Of a stretch of DNA of 42,305 bases, positions 26,066 to 35,833 are shown in pieces; position 1 is the stretch's first letter; every line of letters begins with the position of its first letter. The notes beneath the pieces were generated by a model, which was not told where the DNA came from, did not search any database, and saw nothing but the letters and a program-made list of their open reading frames with translations. Origin of the DNA: Pseudomonadota bacterium (GTDB lineage: Bacteria > Pseudomonadota > Gammaproteobacteria > Burkholderiales > JABEVD01); contig JAJZTT010000003.1 in the NCBI GenBank assembly GCA_021848705.1, positions 1-42,305 of the forward strand, written 5' to 3'. The translations under genes were made by a program, and so were the position numbers.

Positions 26066-28395
26066 CGAAACAGCGCCTGTCGTTCGCGATCTGGCTCGCG
26101 ATCCTGATCGCGTCGATCGCGATCATCGCGAAAACCAGGTTCGTGTCGGATCTATCCGCATTCATGCCCGAGGCGCCGAACGAACGCCAGCAGCTTCTCC
26201 TCGACCAGTTCAAGGACGGAATCATCGGCCGCCTGATCATGATCGGAATCGAGGGGGGAAGCGCCGAAGAAAGGGCCGCACTATCTCTCGAACTTGCAAA
26301 AAGACTGCGCAAAACCGGGCTGTACTCCGGAGTGCAAAACGGCGACTCGCAAACCGAAGAGCGCGACCGGAAATATTTTTTCGAAAACCGTTATCTGCTG
26401 AGCCCCACCGTCACGCCTGCGAAATTCACGAAGGCGGGACTGCATTTTGCGATCTCCGACTCGATCGATGCGCTCGCTAGCGACGCGGGAATGATCATCA
26501 AGCGCCTCTTCGCGAACGACCCGACCGGGGAGACGCTCGCGCTGCTCGAACGGTTTTCCGGGGGAAGCGCGCCTCGGAGCCTCAACGGCGCATGGGCATC
26601 GCAGGACGGGAAACGGGCCGTGCTGATCGCCTACACCAGGGAGCCCGGCACCGATACCGAAGCCCAGGCCCGCGCGATCGAAATGGTGAAGAAGACCTTC
26701 GCTGCGCTTCCCGGAAAATCCGCAGACACCCATGTGGTGATGAGCGGAACGGGGGTGTTCTCGGTCAAGTCCCGCAACACCATCGAGGGCGAAGTAAAAA
26801 GACTCGCAGGGGCGAGCCTCGTCCTGGTGGTGAGCCTGCTGCTGCTATTTTATCGATCCGTCTGGCTGCTCGCGTTGGGACTCCTTCCCGTGCTTTCCGG
26901 CGCGCTCGCCGGAATCGCCACCGTCAGCCTCGGATTCGGCTATGTGCACGGGCTCACCATGGGGTTCGGCACTACCCTGATCGGGGAAGCGGTGGACTAT
27001 TCGATCTATTTCTACCTGCAACGCGCAGGAGAACTCAATCCCGGCAGGTTCTGGAAAACCATATGGATCGGGGTGTCGACCTCGATCGCAGGATTCGCCG
27101 CCCTGCTCTTTTCAGGTTTTCCCGGACTCGCCCAGTTGGGCACCTATTCGATCAGCGGGCTGATCGCAGCGGCCATCGTCACCCGCCACGTTTTGCCCAC
27201 GCTGGTTCCGGAAAAACTGAATCTGCGCGACATGAAGAAAACCGGACTTGCCCTGGATGGAATGCTCGGCTTCGCAACCCGGTTGCGCTGGCTCCCCCCC
27301 CTGCTTGCGATCGCAGCCTGCGCGGTCATCTTTCTCCATTCCGGAAAGATATGGAACCGCAACCTCTCCACGCTGAGCCCGATTTCGAAGACGGACCAGC
27401 AGCTCGACCAGCAATTGCGCAGCGATCTCGGCGCCCCCGATCTGCGCTTCATGGTCGCTTTCAGCGCCAATGATGAAGAGCATGCGCTGCAAGGCGCGGA
27501 AAGGGCGGGAGTCGTTCTCGACGATCTCGTCAAGAAAAAAGCGATCGCAGGCTTCAGTTCGCCCTCCTTCGTCCTCCCCAGTCTGAAGATGCAGCAGGCG
27601 CGCCGCTCGGCCATCCCCGACGCGCCCCATGCGAAGCAGAATCTCGACGAAGCCCTCCAGGGGCTCCCGGTGCAGGCGGCAAGACTGCAGGGATTTCTTT
27701 CCGACATCGAAGCTGCACGAACCGGGAAACCGCTCACGAGATCCGATCTCGAAGGGACCTCCGCCGCCCTCCTCTACGACTCGATGCTGATCCACCGGAA
27801 AAACGACGTTCTGGTCCTGATGCCCCTCAAGGAAACCGACAGCAGCGCGGACATGCCCATCGAAGTGAACGTGGTTCAGGATGCCCTGAAAAAGACCGGA
27901 CTCGATCATGTCGTCGTCATCGACCTGCTGGAAGAATCCACGCAGCTATTCGAGAACTACCGGGACGAAGTGCTGACTCTTTCCGAATTCGGATGCATCG
28001 TGATCGCAGGACTTCTCCTTTTCGCGCTCAAATCGCCTCGCCGCACCCTGAGAGTGATCGCCCCGCTCGTCTGCGCGGTGACCTGCGTCACGGCCGCGAC
28101 CCTGCTTGGCGGCACCAAGCTAACCATCCTGCACCTCGTGGGACTATTGCTCGTGGTCGCGATCGGGTCGAATTACGCGCTTTTTTTCGAGAATTCGGAA
28201 AGCGCGACGGACGGGGAAAGAAGACAGATGCAGATCTCCCTCGTGGTGGCCAACCTCACCGCGGTCGGAAGCTTCGGAATCCTCGGGTTTTCCAGCATCC
28301 CGCTGCTTTCCGCAATCGGCACGACGGTGGGACTCGGCGCGTTTTTCTCGCTGATTTTCTCCGCGATCCTGTCGCGCAGCAGAATCGTATTATAA
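26062..28395 (+). CDS. MMPL/RND-superfamily exporter
   Basis: 777 aa with two TM blocks (LVLVVSLLLLFYRSVWLLALGLLPVLSGALAGIATVSLGFGYVHGLTMGFGTTLIGEAVDYSIYFYLQ; LVCAVTCVTAATLLGGTKLTILHLVGLLLVVAIGSNYALFFEN); ATGA overlap with the LolA-like gene. Confidence 0.9.
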   Translation: MTKQRLSFAIWLAILIASIAIIAKTRFVSDLSAFMPEAPNERQQLLLDQFKDGIIGRLIMIGIEGGSAEERAALSLELAKRLRKTGLYSGVQNGDSQTEERDRKYFFENRYLLSPTVTPAKFTKAGLHFAISDSIDALASDAGMIIKRLFANDPTGETLALLERFSGGSAPRSLNGAWASQDGKRAVLIAYTREPGTDTEAQARAIEMVKKTFAALPGKSADTHVVMSGTGVFSVKSRNTIEGEVKRLAGASLVLVVSLLLLFYRSVWLLALGLLPVLSGALAGIATVSLGFGYVHGLTMGFGTTLIGEAVDYSIYFYLQRAGELNPGRFWKTIWIGVSTSIAGFAALLFSGFPGLAQLGTYSISGLIAAAIVTRHVLPTLVPEKLNLRDMKKTGLALDGMLGFATRLRWLPPLLAIAACAVIFLHSGKIWNRNLSTLSPISKTDQQLDQQLRSDLGAPDLRFMVAFSANDEEHALQGAERAGVVLDDLVKKKAIAGFSSPSFVLPSLKMQQARRSAIPDAPHAKQNLDEALQGLPVQAARLQGFLSDIEAARTGKPLTRSDLEGTSAALLYDSMLIHRKNDVLVLMPLKETDSSADMPIEVNVVQDALKKTGLDHVVVIDLLEESTQLFENYRDEVLTLSEFGCIVIAGLLLFALKSPRRTLRVIAPLVCAVTCVTAATLLGGTKLTILHLVGLLLVVAIGSNYALFFENSESATDGERRQMQISLVVANLTAVGSFGILGFSSIPLLSAIGTTVGLGAFFSLIFSAILSRSRIVL

Positions 28396-28422
28396 TCGGC
28401 ACCATTTCCAACCGAAGCGACC

Positions 28423-29697
28423 ATGCGCAGATTCACACCTTTCATTCTGGGCTCGATCTGCCTCCATGCGGGAATGTTCGCACTCGTGGCATTTTCTCCG
28501 GAAAAATGGCTTCTCGCGCTCGCAATCCTGTTCGCGAACCATGCAGCGATCGGCGTTGCGGGGCTCCTTCCACGCTCCCGGCTTCTCGGGCCGAACCTCG
28601 TCCATCTTCCGGATGAAGCGGCGAATCGCGCGGAAGTCGCGCTCACATTCGACGACGGCCCGGACCCCGAAGTCACACCAAAAGTCCTGGAAATCCTGGG
28701 GCGACACGGGGTGCGTGCCACCTTTTTCTGCATCGGGGAACGGGCGGCAGCCCATCCCGAAATCTGCCGAGAAATCGTGTCAAGCGGCCACGAAATCGAG
28801 AACCACGGGCAGCGGCACCGCAACCACCTTGCCTTTTCCGGCGTCGCAGGCTGGATGCGCGAAGTGGGAGAAGGGCAGAAGACCATCGAAGCCATCACGG
28901 GAAGACGACCGGAGTTCTACCGCGCGCTCGCAGGACTGCGCAATCCATTTCTCGACCCGGTTCTGCAGAAACTCGGGATCCGCCTTGCAAGCTGGACCCG
29001 TCGCGGCTATGACACCCGCTGCAGTGACTCCGAAGCCGTTCTCTCCCGCCTCACAAAAGGACTCAAGGCGGGAGACATCCTGCTCCTGCACGACGGCCAT
29101 GGCGCGAGAAGCGAGACGGGCGACCCGGTCGTGCTCGAAGTGCTTCCCCGGCTGCTCTCCGAACTGGAAAAGCGGAACCTGAAACCGGTTTCCCTGGGGA
29201 CCGCCCTTCGCCAACGTCATGCTGATCGCGCGCGCATCATGATGTTCCCGGATCACGACTGGATCGCCTCCCGCATTCCGCACAAGGCAAATATGTGCCT
29301 GCTCGACCGGGTGATTGGCTGGAACGAAACGCAAATCTTCTGTAGGGCAAAAAGCCATCGTTTTCCCGACAATCCCTTGCGACAGGAAGGAATGCTCGGC
29401 ATAACCACGGGAATCGAATACGCCGCGCAGGCCATGGCGGTACACGGGGCGCTGCTTGCGGGAAACGAAGAATCCCCTGCCGCAGGCTATTTGACCAGCG
29501 TCAGGAACGTGCGCTGGAAGAGGAGCAGGCTCGACGACCTGGATGGGGAAATCGAAGTGCGTGCAGAGCGTCTTTCCGGAAACGAGCTCAACATCCTGTA
29601 TTCCTTCGGAGTCTCTTTCGGAGAGGAAATGTTGATCGAAGGCAGGGCGAGCGTCATGCTCGATGCATCCTCGGCAAAATTGGAGAAAAACTCATGA
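28423..29697 (+). CDS. Polysaccharide deacetylase (NodB) domain fused to ApeP-like hotdog dehydratase domain
   Basis: EVALTFDDGPDPEVTPKVLEILGRHGVRATFFCIGERA...GHEIENHGQRHRNHL...GDILLLHDGHG, then in the same frame DWIASRIPHKANMCLLDRVIGWNETQIFCRAKSHRFPDNPLRQEGMLGITTGIEYAAQAMAVHGAL. Confidence 0.87.
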   Translation: MRRFTPFILGSICLHAGMFALVAFSPEKWLLALAILFANHAAIGVAGLLPRSRLLGPNLVHLPDEAANRAEVALTFDDGPDPEVTPKVLEILGRHGVRATFFCIGERAAAHPEICREIVSSGHEIENHGQRHRNHLAFSGVAGWMREVGEGQKTIEAITGRRPEFYRALAGLRNPFLDPVLQKLGIRLASWTRRGYDTRCSDSEAVLSRLTKGLKAGDILLLHDGHGARSETGDPVVLEVLPRLLSELEKRNLKPVSLGTALRQRHADRARIMMFPDHDWIASRIPHKANMCLLDRVIGWNETQIFCRAKSHRFPDNPLRQEGMLGITTGIEYAAQAMAVHGALLAGNEESPAAGYLTSVRNVRWKRSRLDDLDGEIEVRAERLSGNELNILYSFGVSFGEEMLIEGRASVMLDASSAKLEKNS

Positions 29698-30413
29698 AAA
29701 GAGCGCTCGTCACGGGAGGGAGCGGCGCGATCGGTGACGCCATCTGCAGGCGTCTCGCCGCTGACGGAATGCATGTCATCGTCCATGCCAACCGGAACCT
29801 CGATTCCGCCGGGGAGCTCTGCGAAGAGCTCATCCGGCAGGGATATTCCGCACAGGCGGTCCGGTTCGATGTGACCGATCTCGCCGAATGCGAATCGACC
29901 CTCGAAGCTCTCGCCGAAGAAGCCCCCATCCAGGTCGTGATCAACAATGCCGGAATCCACGACGATGCAGTATTTCCGGGAATGAATCCGCAACAGTGGC
30001 ACGGCGTCATCGACGTTTCCTTGAACGGCTTCTTCAACGTCACGAAACCGCTCGTGATGCCGATGATCCGGACCCGCTGGGGGCGAATCGTCAACATCAC
30101 CTCGATCGCAGGAATCACCGGGAACCGCGGGCAGACCAATTATGCCGCGGCCAAGGGCGCGCTTCACGCAGCGGGAAAATCCCTTGCGCTGGAACTCGCA
30201 AGCCGGGGAATCACGGTCAATTCGGTTGCGCCCGGAATCATCGAGTCTCCGATGATAGCAAAAGCATTCGACCGCGAATCGATCTCGCGCCTCGTTCCGA
30301 TGAAGCGGGCGGGAAGACCCGAAGAAGTGGCGGGACTCGTCGGCTACCTCGCATCCGAAGAGGCCGCCTATGTCACCGGGCAGGTGATCTCGATCAATGG
30401 CGGAATGATCTGA
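29694..30413 (+). CDS. fabG: 3-oxoacyl-ACP reductase (SDR, FabG-like)
   Basis: RALVTGGSGAIGDAICRRLA...VINNAGIHDDAVF...ITSIAGITGNRGQTNYAAAKGALHAAGKSLALELASRGITVNSVAPGII...YVTGQVISINGGMI. Confidence 0.93.
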   Translation: MKRALVTGGSGAIGDAICRRLAADGMHVIVHANRNLDSAGELCEELIRQGYSAQAVRFDVTDLAECESTLEALAEEAPIQVVINNAGIHDDAVFPGMNPQQWHGVIDVSLNGFFNVTKPLVMPMIRTRWGRIVNITSIAGITGNRGQTNYAAAKGALHAAGKSLALELASRGITVNSVAPGIIESPMIAKAFDRESISRLVPMKRAGRPEEVAGLVGYLASEEAAYVTGQVISINGGMI

Positions 30414-31293
30414 CCCGGAAGGGTTCGAAGGGCAGATCGAGCCCGCCCGCTTTCAGCCAGCGGGAATAGAGCCTGAAATCCTTCTGCTGCGATCGGGTGA
30501 AGTTCGCGTATATTTCTCCGGCAAAATTTCTCGCCATTTCGTCCGGCACCCTTCGGGCAGCGCTCCTGAAAATCACCATGAACGGGGCAAGCGCGGTCTC
30601 GTACTTCGTCAATCCATCCCCGAGCAGACGAAGCGCACGGGAGAACTCGTCGACGCTGAAGGCGGCCTTGAGGGAATTGAAGTAATCCAGGGTGAAATTT
30701 TCCGGCTGCTCGGCGCTCCGGTCCCGTGAAAAGAAACGCTGGGTGGCGGAGCGTTTGAGGCGGCCGAAATCGATCAGGTAAATCCCCCCTCCCGGTTTCA
30801 GCACCCGCCGGGCCTCGCGGAAAGTGGAAAAAAGCGCATCCTCGTCGGGCAGATGATGCAGGGTCATGGTCGAAATCACGCAGTCGAACGATGCGTCGGC
30901 AAATCCGGAAAGCCGGGTCATGTCGCCCGACTCCAGGCCGACATTTCCAGTCCCGCAGCGCGCCACCGTGTCCCGCGCTCGATTCAGCATCTCGGATGAC
31001 GCATCGAGCCCAAGGAAATCCGCGGATGGATTCAGTCTTGCGATCTGCACGAGCTGATTGGCCGGACCGCAGCCCAGGTCCAGCACTTTTTCCCCGGGCT
31101 TCACCAGGTTCGAGATCTGGATCGCCTGGTAAAGGTAAATGAAGGCGAGCAGCCCGTCCTCGCGCCCCACCCGCTCGAACGCTTCGTTCTGCGCCGCGTC
31201 CCCCATCACGAGCCCCGGCTCGGGTATCCGTTCGAGCACCTTTCCCGAGAATTTCTCCAGGATGAGGTGAGCGAGCATCGCAGGGCCGGACAT
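30394..31293 (-). CDS. Class I SAM-dependent methyltransferase
   Basis: EKVLDLGCGPANQLVQIARLNPSADFLGLDASSEML...FDCVISTMTLHHLPDEDALFSTFREARRVLKPGGGIYLIDFG. Confidence 0.9.
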   Translation of the reverse strand: MSGPAMLAHLILEKFSGKVLERIPEPGLVMGDAAQNEAFERVGREDGLLAFIYLYQAIQISNLVKPGEKVLDLGCGPANQLVQIARLNPSADFLGLDASSEMLNRARDTVARCGTGNVGLESGDMTRLSGFADASFDCVISTMTLHHLPDEDALFSTFREARRVLKPGGGIYLIDFGRLKRSATQRFFSRDRSAEQPENFTLDYFNSLKAAFSVDEFSRALRLLGDGLTKYETALAPFMVIFRSAARRVPDEMARNFAGEIYANFTRSQQKDFRLYSRWLKAGGLDLPFEPFRVRSFRH

Positions 31294-31312
31294 GCCTAGC
31301 CTCGTGCGATGC

Positions 31313-32074
31313 TCATTTGGTGGCCTGGTATTCGGCCAGGATGCTCATTCCCCTGACCTCGATGTGGCGGCGAACCGAAGTGAAGCCGCTCGCTTCCAGC
31401 GTCGCCAGCACCGTTGCAGGCGGTACGCAGGCTTCGATGGTATCCCAGTAATAGCGCCAGAGGCGCGCGGTATTTTTCCTGTTGCCGACGAACATCGCGA
31501 GCAGGGGCACCAGCCCCTTCATGTAAATCTTGAGCAGGAAGCGCCCCCAGGCGCTTTCCGGACAGGTGATCTCGAGAATGCAGAGCTTCGCGCCCGGCTT
31601 CATCACCCGGTGAAACTCGCGAAAGGCCACGGAAAGATCGCTGATGTGACGAAGCGCATACCCCATGCTGAGAAAATCGAAATGATCGTCCGGAAACGGG
31701 ATCTCCTCCGCGCGCCCTTCCACCATGGCAACCCCTTCGGGAATCCTGGCGTTCTTCATCATTCCCGGACTCGGATCGACTCCGGTGACGAGCCGGGGGT
31801 CCCCGACGATCCTCGCCGCCTCGCGAGCCACCAGTCCGGTGCCGACGCCCACATCGACGATTCTCATCCCGGATTTCAGCCCCGCCCTCTCCAGCGCCTG
31901 ACCGCGATACCAGAGACCGGTTCCCAGCCCGAGAATGTGTTCCATGCGATCGTAATCTTCGGCCGTGCTGTCGAACATTTCCCGGACGAATCCCTTCCTT
32001 TCCGATTCGTCTGCGTAATAGCGGGTAAGCGGGACATGAGGAGCGCGGGCGATTTCATCGTTGCTCTGGTTCAT
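31313..32074 (-). CDS. UbiE/COQ5-like class I SAM-dependent methyltransferase
   Basis: YDRMEHILGLGTGLWYRGQALERAGLKSGMRIVDVGVGTGLVAREAARIVGDPRLVTGVDPSPGMM...FDFLSMGYALRHISDLSVAFREFHRVMKPGAKLCILEIT. Confidence 0.9.
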   Translation of the reverse strand: MNQSNDEIARAPHVPLTRYYADESERKGFVREMFDSTAEDYDRMEHILGLGTGLWYRGQALERAGLKSGMRIVDVGVGTGLVAREAARIVGDPRLVTGVDPSPGMMKNARIPEGVAMVEGRAEEIPFPDDHFDFLSMGYALRHISDLSVAFREFHRVMKPGAKLCILEITCPESAWGRFLLKIYMKGLVPLLAMFVGNRKNTARLWRYYWDTIEACVPPATVLATLEASGFTSVRRHIEVRGMSILAEYQATK

Positions 32075-32095
32075 TTCGGTTTCCTGTGGAAGATC

Positions 32096-33334
32096 TTATC
32101 CGTTTCTTCTGAAGGCCAGCACGGCATTGCTCCCGCCGAAGGCGAACGAATTGCTGATCGCCGCATCGAAGGAAACATCGCGAAGCCCGATTCCCATCAC
32201 ATGGCGCACTCCCCTGCAGTCCGCCGCCACTTCCCTAAGATTCGCGGTCGGTGGTATTTCCTGCCTTACCAGGGCGAGCACGGTGATCACCGCTTCCATC
32301 GCGCCCGCAGCGCCCAGAAGATGCCCATGCATCGATTTCGTGGAACTCACGGGCAAACTCTCCGCCCAATTTCCGAAAACGGTTTTCAGGGCATCGATCT
32401 CGACCGGATCGCCTTCCTGGGTTGCGGTCCCGTGCGCGTTCACATAACCGATATCTTCCGGGGAAAGCCCGGCCTCATGGAGCGCCGCCTGCATCGCCCT
32501 GACCTGACCGGACGGGTCAGGGCGAACCAGATGAGAATGATCGCAGCTCTGTCCGTATCCTGCGAGTTCGCAATAAATCCTTGCTCCACGCTCGATGGCA
32601 TGATCCCAGTCCTCTAGAACCATGGCCGCTCCCCCTTCCCCGAGAACCAGCCCGGTACGTCCTTCCTGGAACGGCCTGCAGGCAAAAGGTGCGGTAGCTT
32701 CGTCCCCCTGGGCGACGACCCGCATTCCGTCCCAGGCCATCATGACCGAAAGAGCGAGCGGAGACTCCGAACCGCCCGCCACCACGAGGCGGCTTTCCCC
32801 GGAGCGAATCCTGCGATACGCTTCCCCGATCGAGATCGCCGAAGAAGCGCAGGCTACCGAATAGGTCTGGCAAGGTGCGCCGAGGTCAAGCGCGATGGAA
32901 ATGTGGGAAGCCGCCGCATTGTTCATGGCAAGCGCCACGGTGAGCGGAGACATGCGGCGTTTTCCGCGCACGAAAAAATCGGTATATCCCTTCTCGAAAG
33001 TGATTGCGCCTCCCACCCCTGTGCCCCAGGATACGCCGTATTCGTCCGATCCCTTTTCCATTCCTGCATCCTTCCAGGCCTCGAAAGCGGAGGATAGGGC
33101 GAACTGGCTGTAGCGGTCGGTCAGGCTGGTCAATGCGCGACCGATTGCCTGTTCAGGGTTGAAAGCGGTGCAGCGCACCACGGGCTGGGCGAGATCGTCG
33201 GGAGATGCCGGGTGCCGGTAATGGGACACTGCCGACTCGCCGCGCATGATCCTGTCAAAAAAATCCCCGGTGTCCCCACCGAAAGGGCTGACCAGCCCGA
33301 GACCGGTGACGGCTACCCTTTTATGCCCCGTCAT
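32096..33334 (-). CDS. Beta-ketoacyl-ACP synthase (FabF-like)
   Basis: RVAVTGLGLVSPFGGDTGDFF; active-site Cys VACASSAISIGEA; YVNAHGTATQEGDPVE; STKSMHGHLLGAAGAMEA; NSFAFGGSNAVL. Confidence 0.94.
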   Translation of the reverse strand: MTGHKRVAVTGLGLVSPFGGDTGDFFDRIMRGESAVSHYRHPASPDDLAQPVVRCTAFNPEQAIGRALTSLTDRYSQFALSSAFEAWKDAGMEKGSDEYGVSWGTGVGGAITFEKGYTDFFVRGKRRMSPLTVALAMNNAAASHISIALDLGAPCQTYSVACASSAISIGEAYRRIRSGESRLVVAGGSESPLALSVMMAWDGMRVVAQGDEATAPFACRPFQEGRTGLVLGEGGAAMVLEDWDHAIERGARIYCELAGYGQSCDHSHLVRPDPSGQVRAMQAALHEAGLSPEDIGYVNAHGTATQEGDPVEIDALKTVFGNWAESLPVSSTKSMHGHLLGAAGAMEAVITVLALVRQEIPPTANLREVAADCRGVRHVMGIGLRDVSFDAAISNSFAFGGSNAVLAFRRNG

Positions 33335-33573
33335 GCTTTGCCAGGGGGCTTGTATTTTTCGACCACTTCGATCAGGTCTCCGACCGTGCGCGGGGTGGGC
33401 AGGTCGCGGGGCAGGCTGAGGCCGTATTTTTCTTCCATTTCGAAAATCAGTTCCAGCAGGCCCAGTGAGTCGATTCCGATTTCTTCGAGCACGCTTTCCG
33501 GCTGAATGTTCCCGGGGGGGTTGTCGACGTGACGGTCAAGGAAATCCTTGATGAGTTGCAGGTGGTCATCCAT
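33331..33573 (-). CDS. Acyl carrier protein
   Basis: MDDHLQLIKDFLDRHVDNPPGNIQPESVLEEIGIDSLGLLELIFEMEEKYGLSLPRDLPTPRTVGDLIEVVEKYK; DSL phosphopantetheine site; ATGA overlap with the KS gene. Confidence 0.92.
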   Translation of the reverse strand: MDDHLQLIKDFLDRHVDNPPGNIQPESVLEEIGIDSLGLLELIFEMEEKYGLSLPRDLPTPRTVGDLIEVVEKYKPPGKA

Positions 33574-33815
33574 ACAGGCAATGTTCAAATTTGTTATCGT
33601 GAGGTCAACCCTCTGCGCAATCCGCACAACCGAAAAGCAGGCGAATTGTTCAATATTACCCGATACGAGCAATGATTGAAAACAGGAAAGAGACTTTTCC
33701 GTCCACCGGTCATGACGATTGCCCGGAAGGTTGCGCGACATTAGAATAGCGATTTTCACGCCATGATCGGTCAGAAGAAACCTTACAGATTCTGCATCGC
33801 GACCGCACTCCCGAC

Positions 33816-35003
33816 ATGCAACCCCTAGCCATCAGCCATTTCACCATGGTCAATGCCCTCGGCCGTGGAACTTCCTCGACACTGGATGCGATCCGCAACG
33901 GAAAATCCGGCCTGAGCCGTTGCGACTTCATGGATGCGCAGCTCGACACCTGGATCGGACGGGTCAAAGGGCTGGAAAGCGACCCCCTGCCCGCCCGCCT
34001 CGGGGAATACGATTGCCGCAACAATCGCCTTGCGATGCTTGGTCTCGTATCGGACGGCTTCGAATCGGCCGTGAAAGCCGCGATCTCCCGTCATGGAAGC
34101 CACAGGATCGCGGTGATCCTGGGCACCAGCACCTCCGGAATCCTCGAGACGGAGATCGCCTACCGGGAGCGCGATGCGCAAGGCGGGCTGCCCGCAAATT
34201 TCCGCTATCGCACCACCCATGAAAATTATTCCGTCACCGATTTCGTGAGAAGCTGCCTCAAGCTGCAAGGACCCGCATTCACGATTTCGACAGCCTGCTC
34301 CTCGAGCGCCAAGGTTTTCGCGACCGCGAGCCGTCTGATCGGCTGCGGGCTTTGCGATGCTGCCGTGGTGGGTGGAGTGGACAGCCTTTGCATGACCACA
34401 TTGTACGGATTCTCTTCCCTCGAAGTCGTCTCGAACATGCCCTGCAGGCCCGCCTCCGCGGACAGAAACGGAATCTCGATCGGAGAAGCGGCAGGATTCG
34501 CCCTGCTCGAGAAACCGGAGGGAAAAAGCGAATTTCCCCTGCTGCTGGGCTATGGGGAAAGCAGCGATGCCTATCACATGTCCACTCCGCATCCGGAAGG
34601 TGCCGGAGCCCGCCTTGCCATGCAGCGCGCACTCGAATGCAGCGGGCTTTCCGCAACCGGGATCGATTACATCAATCTGCACGGAACAGCGACCCGAGCC
34701 AACGACAGCGCGGAAGACCGTGCAGTTTGCGCAATTTTCGGAGAGAACACTCCCTGTAGTTCGACCAAGGGCTGGACGGGACACACCCTGGGTGCCGCAG
34801 GAATCACGGAAGCTGCGATCTGCTGCCTTGCCCTTCGCGAAGGGTTTCTTCCGGCCACACTCAACACCACCTCGGTCGATCCCGGGTTCGGCATGAACGT
34901 GCTGCTCGAAAACCGCTGCCAACCGGTCAGGACCGTGCTCAGCAATTCGTTCGGCTTCGGGGGAAACAACGCCTGCCTCATCATCGGATACGGGAAAGAA
35001 TGA
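33816..35003 (+). CDS. Beta-ketoacyl synthase (aryl-polyene type)
   Basis: ISTACSSSAKVFATASRLI (Cys), INLHGTATRANDSAE (His), STKGWTGHTLGAAGITEA (His), SNSFGFGGNNACLI. Confidence 0.92.
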   Translation: MQPLAISHFTMVNALGRGTSSTLDAIRNGKSGLSRCDFMDAQLDTWIGRVKGLESDPLPARLGEYDCRNNRLAMLGLVSDGFESAVKAAISRHGSHRIAVILGTSTSGILETEIAYRERDAQGGLPANFRYRTTHENYSVTDFVRSCLKLQGPAFTISTACSSSAKVFATASRLIGCGLCDAAVVGGVDSLCMTTLYGFSSLEVVSNMPCRPASADRNGISIGEAAGFALLEKPEGKSEFPLLLGYGESSDAYHMSTPHPEGAGARLAMQRALECSGLSATGIDYINLHGTATRANDSAEDRAVCAIFGENTPCSSTKGWTGHTLGAAGITEAAICCLALREGFLPATLNTTSVDPGFGMNVLLENRCQPVRTVLSNSFGFGGNNACLIIGYGKE

Positions 35004-35833
35004 AGGTCTATCTGAAAGGAGTCGACGCCATCGGCCCGGGATTTTCAAGCCGGGATGAACTGGGGATTCTTCTCTCATCGGGCACAATGCCCGATTTAGA
35101 ATCCGTTCCCCACCCGCAGGGCAACATGCTGCCGGGAGCGGAACGCAGAAGGGCGAGCCCGACCGTGAAGCTTGCGGTCGAAGTCGCGAGGCAGGCGATG
35201 CTTTCTTCGGGCCTGAATGCACAGGAACTCGCGCTGGTTTTCGCTTCTTCCAACGGCGACACGGACACCATCCATCAGATCTGCGAGGCGCTCGCAACCA
35301 GGGAGAGACTCGTCTCTCCGACCCGGTTTCACAATTCGGTCCACAATGCAGCTGCAGGATACTGGAGCATCGCATCCGGCTCGATGCAGCCATCCACCAG
35401 CCTTTGCGCCTGGAATGGAAGTTTTTCTGCCGCACTTCTGGAAGCGTCGGCACAATGCCTCACAGAAGGAACCCCGGTATTGCTCGCCGCATTCGACACT
35501 CCTTTCCCTTTCCCGCTTCAAGAAGTCACTCCCGCCCGGAAGCCTTTCGGCGTGGCCATGGTGCTCGACTCGAATCCGGAAAGCTCGATTGCCGCATTTT
35601 CGATCGAATTTTCCGGGAATGATCCGGATTCCCTTTCCGGCTGGGAGGCATTGCGTCTCGACTCTTCCGCAGCGCGCGCCCTTCCCCTGCTTGCCGCACT
35701 GGCGAAGGGAGGGGAAGTCGTTCTGGAATACCTCGCAGATCTCAGCCTGAAAGTCGGCGTGACTCCCGGAGCCTTTGCAGCAGGAGAAGCGGCAGGCGCA
35801 GCAGGAATCCGATCACCAGGCGGATGTGCATGA
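35000..35833 (+). CDS. Beta-ketoacyl synthase chain-length-factor-like protein
   Basis: ATGA overlap with the upstream KS; KS-N-like fold text (RRASPTVKLAVEVARQAMLSSGLNAQELALVFASSNGDTDTIHQICEALATRERLVSPTRFHNSVHNAAAGYWSIASGSMQPSTSLCAWNGSFSAALLEASAQCL) without the His motifs of a complete KS. Confidence 0.82.
   Translation: MKVYLKGVDAIGPGFSSRDELGILLSSGTMPDLESVPHPQGNMLPGAERRRASPTVKLAVEVARQAMLSSGLNAQELALVFASSNGDTDTIHQICEALATRERLVSPTRFHNSVHNAAAGYWSIASGSMQPSTSLCAWNGSFSAALLEASAQCLTEGTPVLLAAFDTPFPFPLQEVTPARKPFGVAMVLDSNPESSIAAFSIEFSGNDPDSLSGWEALRLDSSAARALPLLAALAKGGEVVLEYLADLSLKVGVTPGAFAAGEAAGAAGIRSPGGCA

Noticed and set aside
33825-35453. 542-aa minus-strand ORF
   Set aside because: Antisense shadow of the ketoacyl synthase genes.
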